This document shows positions 1 through 9,838 of a DNA stretch of 64,000 nucleotides, piece by piece; position 1 is the stretch's first letter; every line of letters begins with the position of its first letter. The stretch is from the NCBI GenBank assembly GCA_014055465.1, contig WIAF01000002.1, positions 434,001 through 498,000 of the forward strand. Reading direction: 5' to 3'. Position numbers and translations under genes: made by a program. The notes under the pieces were generated by a model, which saw nothing but the letters and a program-made list of their open reading frames with translations, searched no databases and was not told the DNA's origin. Source of the DNA: Nitrospira sp. CR1.1 (GTDB taxonomy: Bacteria > Nitrospirota > Nitrospiria > Nitrospirales > Nitrospiraceae).

Positions 1-322
1 GCTCCCGAATCCAGGCCGTCGTCACGCCGGCGGCAATCGAGACCACTAATTTCCCTGACAGGGCTGAACCAGCATCCCTGAGCACAGCCGGTAATACCTG
101 AGGCTTCACAGCCAGGAGCACGAGATCCGCCCCGTCGGCAGCCCTGGCATTGTCTTCACCGACCAGAATGCCAAATCGGGATTTCAAAAGATCCCGGCGA
201 GCCCCCACCGGATCCGTGGCGCAGATGAGCTGCGGTTCGCTGACCTTCGAGGCCAGCAGGCCGCCGATCAATGCCTCCGCCATCTGCCCGCCGCCTAGAA
301 ACGCGATGTTACCTTTGATCAT
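1..322 (-). CDS. proC: Pyrroline-5-carboxylate reductase, N-terminal part (cut by window edge)
   Basis: ProC reduces 1-pyrroline-5-carboxylate to proline with NAD(P)H in the cytoplasm. The visible 107 codons begin MIKGNIAFLGGGQMAEALIG, the Rossmann dinucleotide-binding start of this family, and continue through a conserved LAVKPQVL segment. The C-terminal half lies beyond base 1. The start ATG overlaps the 3' end of yggS by 14 bases; yggS-proC is a common bacterial pair, so co-transcription is likely. Confidence 0.9.
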   Translation of the reverse strand, partial: MIKGNIAFLGGGQMAEALIGGLLASKVSEPQLICATDPVGARRDLLKSRFGILVGEDNARAADGADLVLLAVKPQVLPAVLRDAGSALSGKLVVSIAAGVTTAWIRE

Positions 323-1034
323 GAACCTGCTCATCCCGTGCCCCGAAAATTGCGGTGCCGACTCGCACATAGGTCGCACCTTCTTCAATGGCGACCGCAT
401 AGTCATGGGACATGCCCATCGACAGTTCCTGCATATTAATGTTCCTGCAACCTAGCGCTGTCAATGCCTGGGCGAGTTCCCGAAGCTGCCGGAAGTAGGG
501 ACGCGCAGCCTCCGCGGTCGGCATCGGCGGAGGAATGGCCATGAGGCCGCGAATATCCACCTGCTCAAACTGGCTCAGAAGGGGCAGGGCCGCAGCCAAT
601 GCCGCCGGAGCAAAACCGCCTTTGCTGGATTCTCCTCCGAGATTCACCTCCAGCAGAACCCGTTGCTTCAACCCCGCGGCCTTGGCCTGACGATCGATCT
701 CCTCCGCCAGCGCCAGGCTGTCGACCGAATGAATTGTCTCGAACCGCCCGACGACCGACTTCACTTTTCGTCGCTGCAGGGTACCGATAAAATGCCAGAC
801 GACGCCCTCACGATCCAGTGCCTCGATTTTTGGAAGGGCCTCTTGAAGGCGGTTCTCGCCAAGATGCCGAATACCGGCATCCACGGCTTCCCGCAACCGT
901 TCTACGGTGACAGTTTTGGATGCCGCGACCAGCCGCACTGCGTCCGGAGCACGCCCCGCACGGACCGCTGCGCGTTGAATCTCGTCGAATACCGCTCGCA
1001 CCCGACCGGCAATTGTCCCCAGTTCTGCGTCCAT
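309..1034 (-). CDS. yggS: YggS/PLPBP family pyridoxal phosphate homeostasis protein
   Basis: A PLP-binding protein of the alanine-racemase-like TIM barrel fold without known enzyme activity; the family buffers PLP and affects amino-acid homeostasis. The VAASKT segment holds the PLP lysine, followed by HLGENRLQEA and WHFIGTLQRRK, and near the C-terminus by ELSMGMSHDY, all family hallmarks. About 241 aa, a usual length. I chose the ATG preceded by AAGGCGGCAGG; an in-frame GTG at 1061 with GAGG upstream is an alternative. It sits between pgeF and proC at the tail of the dcw cluster. Confidence 0.93.
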   Translation of the reverse strand: MDAELGTIAGRVRAVFDEIQRAAVRAGRAPDAVRLVAASKTVTVERLREAVDAGIRHLGENRLQEALPKIEALDREGVVWHFIGTLQRRKVKSVVGRFETIHSVDSLALAEEIDRQAKAAGLKQRVLLEVNLGGESSKGGFAPAALAAALPLLSQFEQVDIRGLMAIPPPMPTAEAARPYFRQLRELAQALTALGCRNINMQELSMGMSHDYAVAIEEGATYVRVGTAIFGARDEQVHDQR

Positions 1035-1136
1035 CCTGCCGCCTTGCAGATTGCCGTGCACGCCCGAGCCTCACCCGATAGGTTCCAGGCGCCAGCAGGC
1101 GCGGAGAATCAAGGCCGGGACCAGCCGACGGCCGGG

Positions 1137-1874
1137 TTACCGGGAGGGCCTGAGGGCAATTCCGCTGACCATCGTGGCTTTCACCACGCCTTCTCGGCGG
1201 TAGCTGAAAAATACGTCAGGCTGACAAATGGTGCAAGCATCGGCAGTGGCAATCCGCTCAGCCTCTAAACCCTCCGCCATTGCTTGCGCTCGCACAAAGG
1301 CGCGCAAATTGAAATGAGCCTTTTCCGAATTCACCGGCGAGACGACGGACTGCCATTCGGGAAACACGTCACGAAGCCGTGTAAGCACTGGCTCGTCTAC
1401 CTCATAACAACAGGAACCTGCGGAAGGCCCGATGGCCATTCGTACATCCTTGACCGTCGTCCCGAACCGGTTGACCAGCAACGCCACAGTCTTCGGCACA
1501 ATACCCGCCACTGCGCCCCGCCAACCAGCATGGACGGCGGCCACAACCCGTCGCACAGGATCATGCAAGAGAACGGGCACACAATCTGCCGTCCGCACGG
1601 TCACCATCAGCCCCGGCTGATTAGTGACCAGCGCATCCCAGCCGCCTTCGAACCGGTCGCCCTCCTCGACCGGCCGATCCACCACTAAGGCATCGGTCCC
1701 GTGCACTTGCTTGACGGACAGGATCACCACTGCCTTGTGGCCCCGCCGTTCCGCTGTGTGCGCAGAGGCGCGTCCCGGCGTGACCGGCACTGCGGACAGC
1801 CGGGTGCCGAAAAAATGTTCTGCCCCGTCGGCATGGGTTGCAAACGAGGGAAGGGTAATGACCTCGGACGCCAT
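1137..1874 (-). CDS. pgeF: Multicopper polyphenol oxidase (laccase-domain) family protein PgeF/YfiH
   Basis: The PgeF/YlmD/YfiH family includes a periplasm-independent enzyme that corrects wrong amino acids in peptidoglycan precursors; others have purine nucleosidase activity. Metal-ligand motifs are present: VKQVHG, RTADCVP and AAVHAGWRG, each with the conserved His or Cys. About 245 aa. The reading frame stays open into ftsZ, but the ATG at 1874 has GGAAGAG just upstream and matches the family N-terminus. It follows ftsZ by 40 bases, a position conserved in many dcw clusters. Confidence 0.92.
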   Translation of the reverse strand: MASEVITLPSFATHADGAEHFFGTRLSAVPVTPGRASAHTAERRGHKAVVILSVKQVHGTDALVVDRPVEEGDRFEGGWDALVTNQPGLMVTVRTADCVPVLLHDPVRRVVAAVHAGWRGAVAGIVPKTVALLVNRFGTTVKDVRMAIGPSAGSCCYEVDEPVLTRLRDVFPEWQSVVSPVNSEKAHFNLRAFVRAQAMAEGLEAERIATADACTICQPDVFFSYRREGVVKATMVSGIALRPSR

Positions 1875-1914
1875 CGTCTCTTCCGACCTTACGCTTTCCG
1901 GAACGAGCTGATCC

Positions 1915-3117
1915 TCAATCGGCCTGCTTGCGCAGGAAGGTTGGCACATCCCACTCATCGTCGCCCACGACCGCGATCCGTTCCACCGCCTCGCGCGTTT
2001 CACCCATGCGACGGAGGAAAGTCGGCCGGTCGATGTCCTTGATAGGTCGATCCGACCCTGACGCATGCACGCCGCTCAATACTTGTTGCGCAGGGCGTCC
2101 GTTGGGAGTTCGCGCGGCAGGGCGCTCGGCCGGGGCAGCCGGTCGAGCAGCCGGTTGCTCTTCCCGTTCGAATCCCGTCGCAATGACCGTCACAATCAGA
2201 TCATCGCCGATCTCGGGATTGATCACCTGCCCCACAATAATGTTCGCTTCGGCATCGGCGGCATGTTGCACGATTGACGCGGCTTCTTCCACTTCGTGCA
2301 GCGACATATTCGGGCCGCCCGTGATATTCAACAAGACTCCGCGAGCCCCTTCCACGCTGCCTTCCTCCAGCAGCGGACTGCAAATCGCCTGTTGCGCGGC
2401 TTCCTGCGCCCGGTTGGCGCCGCGCCCGATGCCCATGCCCATCACCGCGCGCCCCGTGTGGGCCATGATGGTCCGCACATCGGCGAAATCGACGTTGACG
2501 AGCCCGGTGGTGGTAATCACGTCGGCAATGCCTTGAATGGCTTGGCGCAGCACATCATCCGCCACCTTGAACGCATCCAACAGCGGGGTGGCCTTATCCA
2601 CGATGCCCAGCAACCGCTGATTGGGGATGATCAACAGCGTATCGACATGCCGCCCCAAATCACGAATGCCTTCTTCGGCATGGCTCATGCGCCGATGCCC
2701 TTCGTACTGGAACGGTTTGGTCACGACGGCGACGGTGAGAATCCCCAACTCACGCGCGATACTCGCCACGATTGGAGCCGCGCCGGTTCCGGTGCCGCCG
2801 CCCATGCCCGCGGTGACGAATACCATGTCGGCGCCGACCAGGCTCTCGCGAATCTCGTCTTTGCTCTCCAACGCCGCGTCGCGTCCGACTTCGGGTTTGG
2901 CGCCGGCCCCGAGACCGCGCGTCCGCTCCGGACCGATTTGAATTTTATAGGACGCCTGAGACCGATCAAGCGCCTGCACGTCCGTGTTCGCGGCGACGAA
3001 ATCGACCCGGCACAATCCGCCGGTAATCATCGTATTGACGGCATTGCATCCCGCGCCTCCGACCCCGATCACTTTGATGCGAACGGGTGATTGCGGCTCC
3101 TCTTGAAATGAAAACAT
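1915..3117 (-). CDS. ftsZ: Cell division protein FtsZ
   Basis: Tubulin-like GTPase that forms the division ring at midcell. The 400 aa protein has the GTP-binding signature GGGTGTG at residues 106-112, the N-terminal [11 protein letters not shown] loop, and a C-terminal conserved tail ([12 protein letters not shown]) that docks FtsA and other partners, after a Pro/Ala-rich linker of about 60 residues. The start ATG follows GGGAGGTGCCACG, a strong ribosome site; the long upstream extension of the frame is not coding. Last division gene of the cluster, 58 bases after ftsA. Confidence 0.98.
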   Translation of the reverse strand: MFSFQEEPQSPVRIKVIGVGGAGCNAVNTMITGGLCRVDFVAANTDVQALDRSQASYKIQIGPERTRGLGAGAKPEVGRDAALESKDEIRESLVGADMVFVTAGMGGGTGTGAAPIVASIARELGILTVAVVTKPFQYEGHRRMSHAEEGIRDLGRHVDTLLIIPNQRLLGIVDKATPLLDAFKVADDVLRQAIQGIADVITTTGLVNVDFADVRTIMAHTGRAVMGMGIGRGANRAQEAAQQAICSPLLEEGSVEGARGVLLNITGGPNMSLHEVEEAASIVQHAADAEANIIVGQVINPEIGDDLIVTVIATGFEREEQPAARPAAPAERPAARTPNGRPAQQVLSGVHASGSDRPIKDIDRPTFLRRMGETREAVERIAVVGDDEWDVPTFLRKQAD

Positions 3118-3175
3118 CGTGGCACCTCCCTTCCTTGGCGATGGCGCGGACGTGGCCTGAAGCCGTCCGCAACAG

Positions 3176-4420
3176 TTAGAAAAACTCAAACATCCACGAT
3201 CGCATGCGATCGAACACTTTTCCCAGTCCTTTGCCGTGACGCATGCCGGCAGCCTCCAAGTTGTCGGCATGTTGACGCGCGTGGAGTAACAGCCCGACGC
3301 CGGTCGCATGCATCGGGTTGCTGACGATATCTCGTAAACCGCCGATGCCTGTCGGCGCGCCTCGTCGAGCCGGCAGATTCAGTCCGCGTTCCGCCGCATC
3401 CGGCATCCCTTCCAACAACGAGGTTCCGCCTGTAATCACAACCCCTGCGCCGAGCATGCCTTCATAGCCGGCACGCACGATTTCGCGCTTGACTAGATCG
3501 AACATTTCTTCGACGCGCGGTTCCAGAATTTCCGCGATATCGCGGCGCGTGAATTGCCGCGGCGGACGATCGCCGACTGAGGGCACTTCCACCATTTGGT
3601 GCCCGTGCACCAGCTCGGTGCGAGCGATGCCGTGCTGCACTTTGATTTTTTCGGCGTCGGTTTGCGAGGTTAACAGGCCGATTGCCAGATCCTTGGTCAG
3701 ATTCTGTCCCCCGATCGGGAGCACCGCTGTGTGCCGGATGCTGCCGTCGAGGAAAATGGCGAGGTCCGTCGTGCCGCCGCCCAAGTCCACCATGGCCACG
3801 CCCAACTCGCGCTCCTCCGCGCTTAACACTGCCTCGCTCGAAGCCAGCGGCTGCAGGATGATATCGACGACATCGAGCCCAGCCCGGTTGACACTCTTGA
3901 TGATGTTTTGCGCTGAGGTCACCGCACCCGTGATGACATGCACATTGACTTCAAGCCGGTTGCCAGACATGCCCAGCGGCTCGCGGACACCCTCCTGATC
4001 ATCGACCATGAACTCGCGCGGCAACACGTGCAGAATACGCCGTTCATGGGGAATGACGGCCAGTGTGCGCGCACTCTCCACCGCGCGACTGATGTCGTCC
4101 CGCGTGACTTCCTGTTTCTTGAGCGCCACGACACCTTTGAGATTTTCTCCGGAAATGTGGCTGCCGGCAATACCCGTATACACCGAATTGATCTGCACCG
4201 CCGCCATGAGTTCCGCTTCCTCGACCGCTTTCTTGATCGATTCCACGGTGCTCTCGATATTGACCACGACACCCTTGCGAAGCCCGCGTGAGGGACAGGA
4301 GCCGACGCCGATGATGTTCAGCGGGCCCTCCTCCGGCACTTCGGCGACAATTGCGCAAATCTTGGTCGTTCCGATATCGAGCCCGACCAGGATATGATCC
4401 CGCTTAGACACTCGGCTCAC
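3176..4420 (-). CDS. ftsA: Cell division protein FtsA
   Basis: Actin-like ATPase that tethers FtsZ polymers to the membrane. It opens with the phosphate-1 motif [14 protein letters not shown], has the [13 protein letters not shown]2/1C-domain region and the phosphate-2 motif [14 protein letters not shown], and ends with an aromatic amphipathic helix ([12 protein letters not shown]) that fits the membrane-targeting sequence. 414 aa, normal length. The start overlaps the ftsQ stop by 4 bases, so translation is probably coupled. Confidence 0.97.
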   Translation of the reverse strand: MSRVSKRDHILVGLDIGTTKICAIVAEVPEEGPLNIIGVGSCPSRGLRKGVVVNIESTVESIKKAVEEAELMAAVQINSVYTGIAGSHISGENLKGVVALKKQEVTRDDISRAVESARTLAVIPHERRILHVLPREFMVDDQEGVREPLGMSGNRLEVNVHVITGAVTSAQNIIKSVNRAGLDVVDIILQPLASSEAVLSAEERELGVAMVDLGGGTTDLAIFLDGSIRHTAVLPIGGQNLTKDLAIGLLTSQTDAEKIKVQHGIARTELVHGHQMVEVPSVGDRPPRQFTRRDIAEILEPRVEEMFDLVKREIVRAGYEGMLGAGVVITGGTSLLEGMPDAAERGLNLPARRGAPTGIGGLRDIVSNPMHATGVGLLLHARQHADNLEAAGMRHGKGLGKVFDRMRSWMFEFF

Positions 4421-5286
4421 CCCCTTCCCCGAACAATGACGCGGTCGGCAAAGCGAAGATCGATTTCATTCGCTCTGGCGCCCTCGCCGTCAAAGGCCAC
4501 ATCATGCAGTGCGGGCCGCATTTTGAGAAACCGATGCCATTGCTGATTCATCGACGACTCACTGAACTGAAACGTTACGCCCTGCACCTCGACCACCAGG
4601 TTATTCAAATTCCCCACATTGATGTCCGGCCGTCCCCCTGTGGTCTGACCGACCATGCGCGCCAACGCGGCGCCCACCTGCACGGGACGACGATCCTCCG
4701 CCCTGCCTTGCGCCAGCCGCTTGCCATCGACACCCGACAAGATGGGAAGCGTCGGGTCATCGCTGGACCCGAGACGCGCCAGCAACACCCCCTCCGCATC
4801 AGTCAGAAGATTTTCCGCCAGGGTGCGCACCACCACCGCCGGCTCACGCTCGACGATGTCGATATGGATTTCATGCAACGGCTTCAACACCACGGTCGCT
4901 TCTTTGATCCAGGGATGCGTCTTGATCCGTTCCGCTAACCACGTGGGATTGATGGAATAGAGCGCGGTATCGGGTTTGAGCGCCAACCGGCCGATCACCT
5001 CTTTTCTGGTCACATGATGCAGTCCATTGACCGACACGGAGCGCACCAGAAACCATTCGCGCGTCAGCGGCCCTATTTCACGAGCCAGCACAAAGAGCCC
5101 TGAACAGCCGCCGACCAAGACGATCACCGTCGCGATCACTCGCAAGGAAATCAGCAGGCCACGCCCCAGCCGCGACCAGTAGCCGCCTGCCGCCTCGCCT
5201 CGACGGCGTTCCAGGCCCGATTCCGAACGGGCATTGGCCCGCGGATTCTGTTTGGCCGGTCGTGCTTTCTGCCACCTGAGCGGCAT
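4417..5286 (-). CDS. ftsQ: Cell division protein FtsQ/DivIB
   Basis: Bitopic divisome protein linking early and late division proteins in the periplasm. A basic N-terminal tail (residues 1-42) precedes one transmembrane helix at about 43-67. The POTRA domain begins near residue 80 (VRSVSVNGLHHVTRKEV) and includes the HPWIKEATV and IDIVEREPAVVV strands typical of FtsQ. 289 aa. It lies 2 bases from ddl and overlaps ftsA. Confidence 0.94.
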   Translation of the reverse strand: MPLRWQKARPAKQNPRANARSESGLERRRGEAAGGYWSRLGRGLLISLRVIATVIVLVGGCSGLFVLAREIGPLTREWFLVRSVSVNGLHHVTRKEVIGRLALKPDTALYSINPTWLAERIKTHPWIKEATVVLKPLHEIHIDIVEREPAVVVRTLAENLLTDAEGVLLARLGSSDDPTLPILSGVDGKRLAQGRAEDRRPVQVGAALARMVGQTTGGRPDINVGNLNNLVVEVQGVTFQFSESSMNQQWHRFLKMRPALHDVAFDGEGARANEIDLRFADRVIVRGRG

Positions 5287-5288
5287 GG

Positions 5289-6278
5289 CTACCTCACGGC
5301 TCGAAATGATCCCGTTCCGGCACGCCGGAGCGCAGATTGGAGGATCCGTTCCGTCAACGTATCGTACGACAGGCCCGCTTTGCCCGCCGCCATCGGCAAC
5401 AGACTCGTTTCCGTCATCCCCGGCACCGTGTTGATTTCCAATACAAAGGGTTTGCCCTTGGGCGTAATCCGAAAATCGACCCTCGCCGCGCCGCTACAGC
5501 CCAAGGCCTGATAGGTTCGGATGGCCAGCTGCTTGATCTCGCGGCTCACGGCGGCGGACAGCGGCGCCGGGCAGAGGTACTGCGTCCGGCCTTTCTCGTA
5601 CTTGGCCGAAAAATCATAAAATCCGTCCGGCGCCACAATCTCCACGGCAGGCAACCCGGCCACCGTTCCGTCGATAGTCCCCAACAAGGACAGGGTGACT
5701 TCGTGCCCGGGGATGAACGCCTCGATCATCGCCTCTTCATCGTATCGATGGGCCATCTGCAACGCCTCTTTCCATTGCGACGGTGTGCGGACGATGGTCA
5801 CGCCGATGGTGGATCCCTGGCTCGCCGGTTTCACGACGATCGGCAGCTTCAACTTACAACTCGTCAGGATACGGTTCAACGTGGGCGCCGTTCCCCGCCA
5901 CACCACCGTCCCGCGCGGGACTGGAATGCCGTGGGCGGCCACCACCGTCTTGGTCACCACCTTATGCATACCGATGGCGCTGGCGCGCACACCCGACCCC
6001 GTATACGGGATGCCCAGGGTCTCCAAGAATCCTTGAATCGCACCGTCTTCCCCGCCCGGCCCATGTAACGCCAAAAAGGCCACTTCTATCGCCTGCTCTT
6101 GCACGGTCTGAGACAACCCCGGCCCCACATCGATGGCCATCGCATCGTAGCCGCTGCGAACAAGAGACCGGTACACGGCTTCGCCCGTCCTGAGAGAGAC
6201 GTCGCGCTCAGAGGATTGACCTCCCATCAACACCCCGATTTTCGAACGAGTCAGCGGCTTCCGTTCCGTCACATCCAC
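5289..6278 (-). CDS. ddl: D-alanine--D-alanine ligase
   Basis: ATP-grasp enzyme that joins two D-alanines for the peptidoglycan stem peptide. Motifs: GVLMGGQSSERDVSLRTG at the N-terminus, LHGPGGEDGAIQG, the ATP-binding VVKPASQGSTIGV, and the catalytic C-terminal EINTVPGMTETS. 329 aa. The start codon is GTG; a second GTG six bases downstream is better spaced from the GGAAGGGAG ribosome site, so the start could be 6272. Lies 18 bases after murB. Confidence 0.96.
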   Translation of the reverse strand: MDVTERKPLTRSKIGVLMGGQSSERDVSLRTGEAVYRSLVRSGYDAMAIDVGPGLSQTVQEQAIEVAFLALHGPGGEDGAIQGFLETLGIPYTGSGVRASAIGMHKVVTKTVVAAHGIPVPRGTVVWRGTAPTLNRILTSCKLKLPIVVKPASQGSTIGVTIVRTPSQWKEALQMAHRYDEEAMIEAFIPGHEVTLSLLGTIDGTVAGLPAVEIVAPDGFYDFSAKYEKGRTQYLCPAPLSAAVSREIKQLAIRTYQALGCSGAARVDFRITPKGKPFVLEINTVPGMTETSLLPMAAGKAGLSYDTLTERILQSALRRAGTGSFRAVR

Positions 6279-6296
6279 TCCCTTCCTCGATCTGCG

Positions 6297-7229
6297 TCAG
6301 GCCTGACCGACCACCTTCAACTCCAATTCCAATGTGACACCCGAGGCCTTTTTGACTCCGGCGCGGACTTTCCGGATTAAGGCCAGCACATCGGCCGCGC
6401 GCGCATGCCCCACATTCACCATAAAGTTCGCGTGTTTTTCGGAAACCTGCGCATCGCCCACACGCGCGCCCTTGAGCCCAGCAGCGTCCACCAGGCGGCC
6501 GGCGGAATCCTGCGGAGGATTCTTGAATACGCATCCGGCGCTCGGGAGCGTCAACGGTTGGGTGGTCTTGCGATACTGCAAATAATCTTTCACGGTCTTT
6601 TCAATCCGGTCGTGCGCTCCGGGCTTCAGTTGCACCCAGACTCCGGCCACGATGCCGCGCGGCAGATGCGCCCGCCGGTAACTGAACGGAATGTCAGCTG
6701 CCGGAATGTCCACCACCCGACCGCGCGGATCGACCATGCGAACGGCTTTGAGGGAATCCTTCATTTCACCCAAACGTGTCCCTGCGTTCATGACCACACA
6801 ACCGGCGACCGTGCCGGGAATGCCGGCGCCCCATTCCAGCCCAGCCAGCGAGCGGCGGATGGCATACCCAATCAACGTCGGCATGCCCACGCCCCCCTCC
6901 GCGTAGAGGACAGATCCCGGCTCATGGCGGATGGCTTTGAGTTGCCGGAGGCTGAGCACGAGGCCGCGGATTCCCCCGTCACGAACGAGCAGATTCGTCC
7001 CACCCACCACGAAAATCGGGACGCGTTCGGCGTGAGCCTGCGCCACCACCCGGCACAAATCGTCCACATCGGCCGGCTCCACCAGAACTTCGGCCGGTCC
7101 CCCGATACGGAACGAGGTATAGGATTGCAACGACGCCTCGTACGTGATCGTTCCACGAATTCCCTCAAGGATGCGCGCCCAGTCTTTCTTCGCTCCCGCC
7201 GATTGCTCTTTCCGCGCCACACGTGACAC
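6297..7229 (-). CDS. murB: UDP-N-acetylenolpyruvoylglucosamine reductase
   Basis: FAD-dependent reductase that makes UDP-MurNAc with NADPH in the cytoplasm. FAD-binding strands SYTSFRIGGPAEVLVEP and GAGIPGTVAGCVVMNAG are clear, as is PSAGCVFKNP with the catalytic serine and KHANFMVN near the end. The 310 aa length and lack of the long C-terminal insertion fit type II MurB. GTG start with GAGG about ten bases upstream. It sits 22 bases after murC. Confidence 0.96.
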   Translation of the reverse strand: MSRVARKEQSAGAKKDWARILEGIRGTITYEASLQSYTSFRIGGPAEVLVEPADVDDLCRVVAQAHAERVPIFVVGGTNLLVRDGGIRGLVLSLRQLKAIRHEPGSVLYAEGGVGMPTLIGYAIRRSLAGLEWGAGIPGTVAGCVVMNAGTRLGEMKDSLKAVRMVDPRGRVVDIPAADIPFSYRRAHLPRGIVAGVWVQLKPGAHDRIEKTVKDYLQYRKTTQPLTLPSAGCVFKNPPQDSAGRLVDAAGLKGARVGDAQVSEKHANFMVNVGHARAADVLALIRKVRAGVKKASGVTLELELKVVGQA

Positions 7230-7251
7230 CGGGTCCCGCCTCTCATCACCC

Positions 7252-8634
7252 TCAGGCCGGCAATCGGTCGAGGATCGCCAGCCCCGCCTTCCAGATGTCT
7301 CCCGCCCCGAGGGTGATCACAAGATCCCCAGATTTCAGCGTCGGCAGCACCTGCTCGGCCAGAGTTTCCTTGCGCTCCACGAATGTGGCGGAGGGATGCC
7401 CGGCGGTTTTCACGGCCTCGACCAACTTGGCCCCGGACACGCCGGGAATCGGCTGCTCGCCCGCCGCATAGATCTCCGTCATAAACAGCGCATCGGCTTG
7501 GTCGAACGCATGGGAAAATTCCTGCATCAAGTCGCGCGAACGGCTATAGCGATGGGGCTGAAACAATACGACCACCCTCCGGTCCCAGCCCTGCTTCGCG
7601 GCCGCAATCGTGGCCCGGACTTCGGTCGGATGATGGCCGTAATCGTCCACCACCATAATGCCGGCCTTTTCCCCGCGCAGGTGAAACCGGCGTTCGACGC
7701 CGCTGAACGCCGCCAGGCCTTTCCGGATGAGATCGACCGGAATATCCAGCTCCATGCCGATCGCAATAGCGACCAACGAGTTCGACACATTGTGGATGCC
7801 GGGAATGCCCAACCGGAACGGACCCAGGTTACGGCCGCGAAAAAACACCCGAAACTCCGAACCCCATTGCCGCAAGCTGATATCGGTCGCGCGAAAATCC
7901 GGCACATGATCGGGATGTTCGTTCAAACCATAGGTCTGGTATCTCTTGACCACACGCGGCAGGAGATGGCGCAGCCGTTCGTCATCGGAGCAGAGCACGG
8001 CCAGTCCGTAGAACGGGACCTTGTTCACAAACTCAAGAAAACTGTCGTTGAGCCGCTCCATGCTGCCGTAATGGTCCAGATGTTCCCGGTCGATATTGGT
8101 GACCGCGGCGATCGTCGGCGCCAGACGCAGAAACGAGCCGTCGCTTTCGTCCGCTTCTGCAATGAGCAGATCGCCCCGTCCGAGGCGGGCATGACTCCCC
8201 AACGCATTCACCTTGCCCCCGATCACCATGGTCGGATCCAACCCGCCTTGCGCGAGCACATTCGCCACCATTGATGTCGTGGTCGTCTTGCCATGAGCGC
8301 CGGCGATCGCCACGCCGAACTTCAACCGCATCAACTCGGCCAACATTTCAGCGCGTGGGATGACCGGAATCTGCCGCGCCTTCGCCGCAACCACTTCAGG
8401 ATTGGTCGCAGCCACCGCGGAAGAAATCACCACCACCTGCGCTTCGCCGATATTGGACTCATGGTGGCCAATGGCGATGCGCCCTCCCAGTTCCTCAAGC
8501 CGGCGAGTCGTTTCCGACTGGCTGAGGTCCGATCCGCTGACCCTGTACCCGAGCGTCAACAATACCTCGGCGATGCCGCTCATCCCGGACCCGCCGATTC
8601 CCACTAGATGAATATGTTGTGTCTTTCTGAACAT
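7252..8634 (-). CDS. murC: UDP-N-acetylmuramate--L-alanine ligase
   Basis: First Mur ligase of the stem peptide, adding L-Ala to UDP-MurNAc. N-terminal UDP site GIGGSGMSGIAEVL, ATP loop GAHGKTTTTSM, central EADESDGSFL, and C-terminal DDYGHHPTEVRATI identify MurC among Mur ligases. The frame is open 38 codons further upstream, but the ATG at 8634 matches the family start and has AAGGCGG upstream. 460 aa. An 82-base spacer separates it from murG. Confidence 0.97.
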   Translation of the reverse strand: MFRKTQHIHLVGIGGSGMSGIAEVLLTLGYRVSGSDLSQSETTRRLEELGGRIAIGHHESNIGEAQVVVISSAVAATNPEVVAAKARQIPVIPRAEMLAELMRLKFGVAIAGAHGKTTTTSMVANVLAQGGLDPTMVIGGKVNALGSHARLGRGDLLIAEADESDGSFLRLAPTIAAVTNIDREHLDHYGSMERLNDSFLEFVNKVPFYGLAVLCSDDERLRHLLPRVVKRYQTYGLNEHPDHVPDFRATDISLRQWGSEFRVFFRGRNLGPFRLGIPGIHNVSNSLVAIAIGMELDIPVDLIRKGLAAFSGVERRFHLRGEKAGIMVVDDYGHHPTEVRATIAAAKQGWDRRVVVLFQPHRYSRSRDLMQEFSHAFDQADALFMTEIYAAGEQPIPGVSGAKLVEAVKTAGHPSATFVERKETLAEQVLPTLKSGDLVITLGAGDIWKAGLAILDRLPA

Positions 8635-8716
8635 CGCCGTCCGCCTTAGCTCCTGTCCGCCAAATGATCGCTGTCCGTTGTTGCGATTCTGTTGCTGTCT
8701 CTCCCGCTCTCGTAGT

Positions 8717-9838
8717 TCATAGGGCGCGAGCGCTGTCGCTGGCCTCATGGCGCCTCCTTATGACGTCATAACATTCTCGCACGATAGTTTCCGCCGCATC
8801 ACTGCGGCGCATCTTCCAACTGTGCCGGCTCATGGTCTCCAGTCGTTGCGGGTCGCCCAGAATTTCCGTCATGGCCTGCGCCAGACCGGCCCCGGTCAAC
8901 TGCGCCTGAGGCAGGAGGACCGCCCCACCCGCCTTCGCCATCACTTCCGCGTTCCGCAACTGATGGTTGTAGATGGCTGTGGGGAGCGGGATCAGAATCG
9001 CCGGCTTCCCACAGACCGTCAATTCGGCAATCGTCATGGCACCGGCCCGCGCCACAACCAGGTCTGCTGCGCGGAGCGCCGTGGGCATGTCGTAGAGAAA
9101 CGGAACGACCTGCGCGGAGATTCCCGCCTGTTCGTAGGCGGCCGCAACCCGGGCATGATCTGCCTCCCCCGTTTGATGCGTAATGGTCCATCGGGCATTC
9201 ATGGTTGCGAGCAGGGGCAACGCGTCAATCATCGCGGAGTTGATGGCCTTCGCCCCCTGACTACCGCCGAAAATCAACAGGCGCCGCTGCGGTCCTATCT
9301 CGCGCCGCACCGCCTCAGGCGCGGAAGATTCCAAGAATGCCTGTCGCACGGGCGTTCCGACCACGCTTGTCTTCCGTCGATCGAAAAATTGTCTCGTCGA
9401 CTCGAACGCCAGAAAAATACGCTGCACCAGCGGCGCGACGGCTTTGTTTGCCAATCCCGGATAGGCATTCGGCTCGAGAATTACGCCGGGAACGCGCCGC
9501 AAAAATGCTGCCACCAGCATCGCCGGGCTGGTGTATCCTCCCACGCCGAACACCAGATCAGCGCCCTGCTGTTTCAGTACCCTCAGCGACTGCCAGAGAC
9601 TGACCGGAATGGTGATGAGCGCCTTCGCCATCTCACCCGGCTTTTTGCCCATGAACGGATGCGCCGTGATGCACCGCAAGGGGAGCCCTTCATGGGCCAG
9701 GACCTTTTGCTCAATGCCACGCGTCGTTCCGACGAAGAGGATGCGCGTCGAGGGGTCCCGCCGCAAAAATTCCCGGGCCACGGCAATGGCCGGATACAGG
9801 TGCCCGCCTGTGCCTCCTGCTGCAATCACGATAGTCAT
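8717..9838 (-). CDS. murG: UDP-GlcNAc:lipid I GlcNAc transferase MurG
   Basis: GT28 glycosyltransferase that converts lipid I to lipid II at the inner membrane face. It opens with AAGGTGGHLYPAIAVA, the first G-loop, and carries GGSQGAKAIN and the UDP-GlcNAc site ARAGAMTIAELTVCGKPAIL. 373 aa. Its ATG overlaps the ftsW stop in an ATGA, which fixes the start although the open frame runs on antisense-free through ftsW. Confidence 0.97.
   Translation of the reverse strand: MTIVIAAGGTGGHLYPAIAVAREFLRRDPSTRILFVGTTRGIEQKVLAHEGLPLRCITAHPFMGKKPGEMAKALITIPVSLWQSLRVLKQQGADLVFGVGGYTSPAMLVAAFLRRVPGVILEPNAYPGLANKAVAPLVQRIFLAFESTRQFFDRRKTSVVGTPVRQAFLESSAPEAVRREIGPQRRLLIFGGSQGAKAINSAMIDALPLLATMNARWTITHQTGEADHARVAAAYEQAGISAQVVPFLYDMPTALRAADLVVARAGAMTIAELTVCGKPAILIPLPTAIYNHQLRNAEVMAKAGGAVLLPQAQLTGAGLAQAMTEILGDPQRLETMSRHSWKMRRSDAAETIVRECYDVIRRRHEASDSARAL

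Noticed and set aside
2296..3090. Long plus-strand open frame over ftsZ
   Set aside because: Antisense shadow of a high-GC gene; the minus-strand protein is FtsZ with all motifs.
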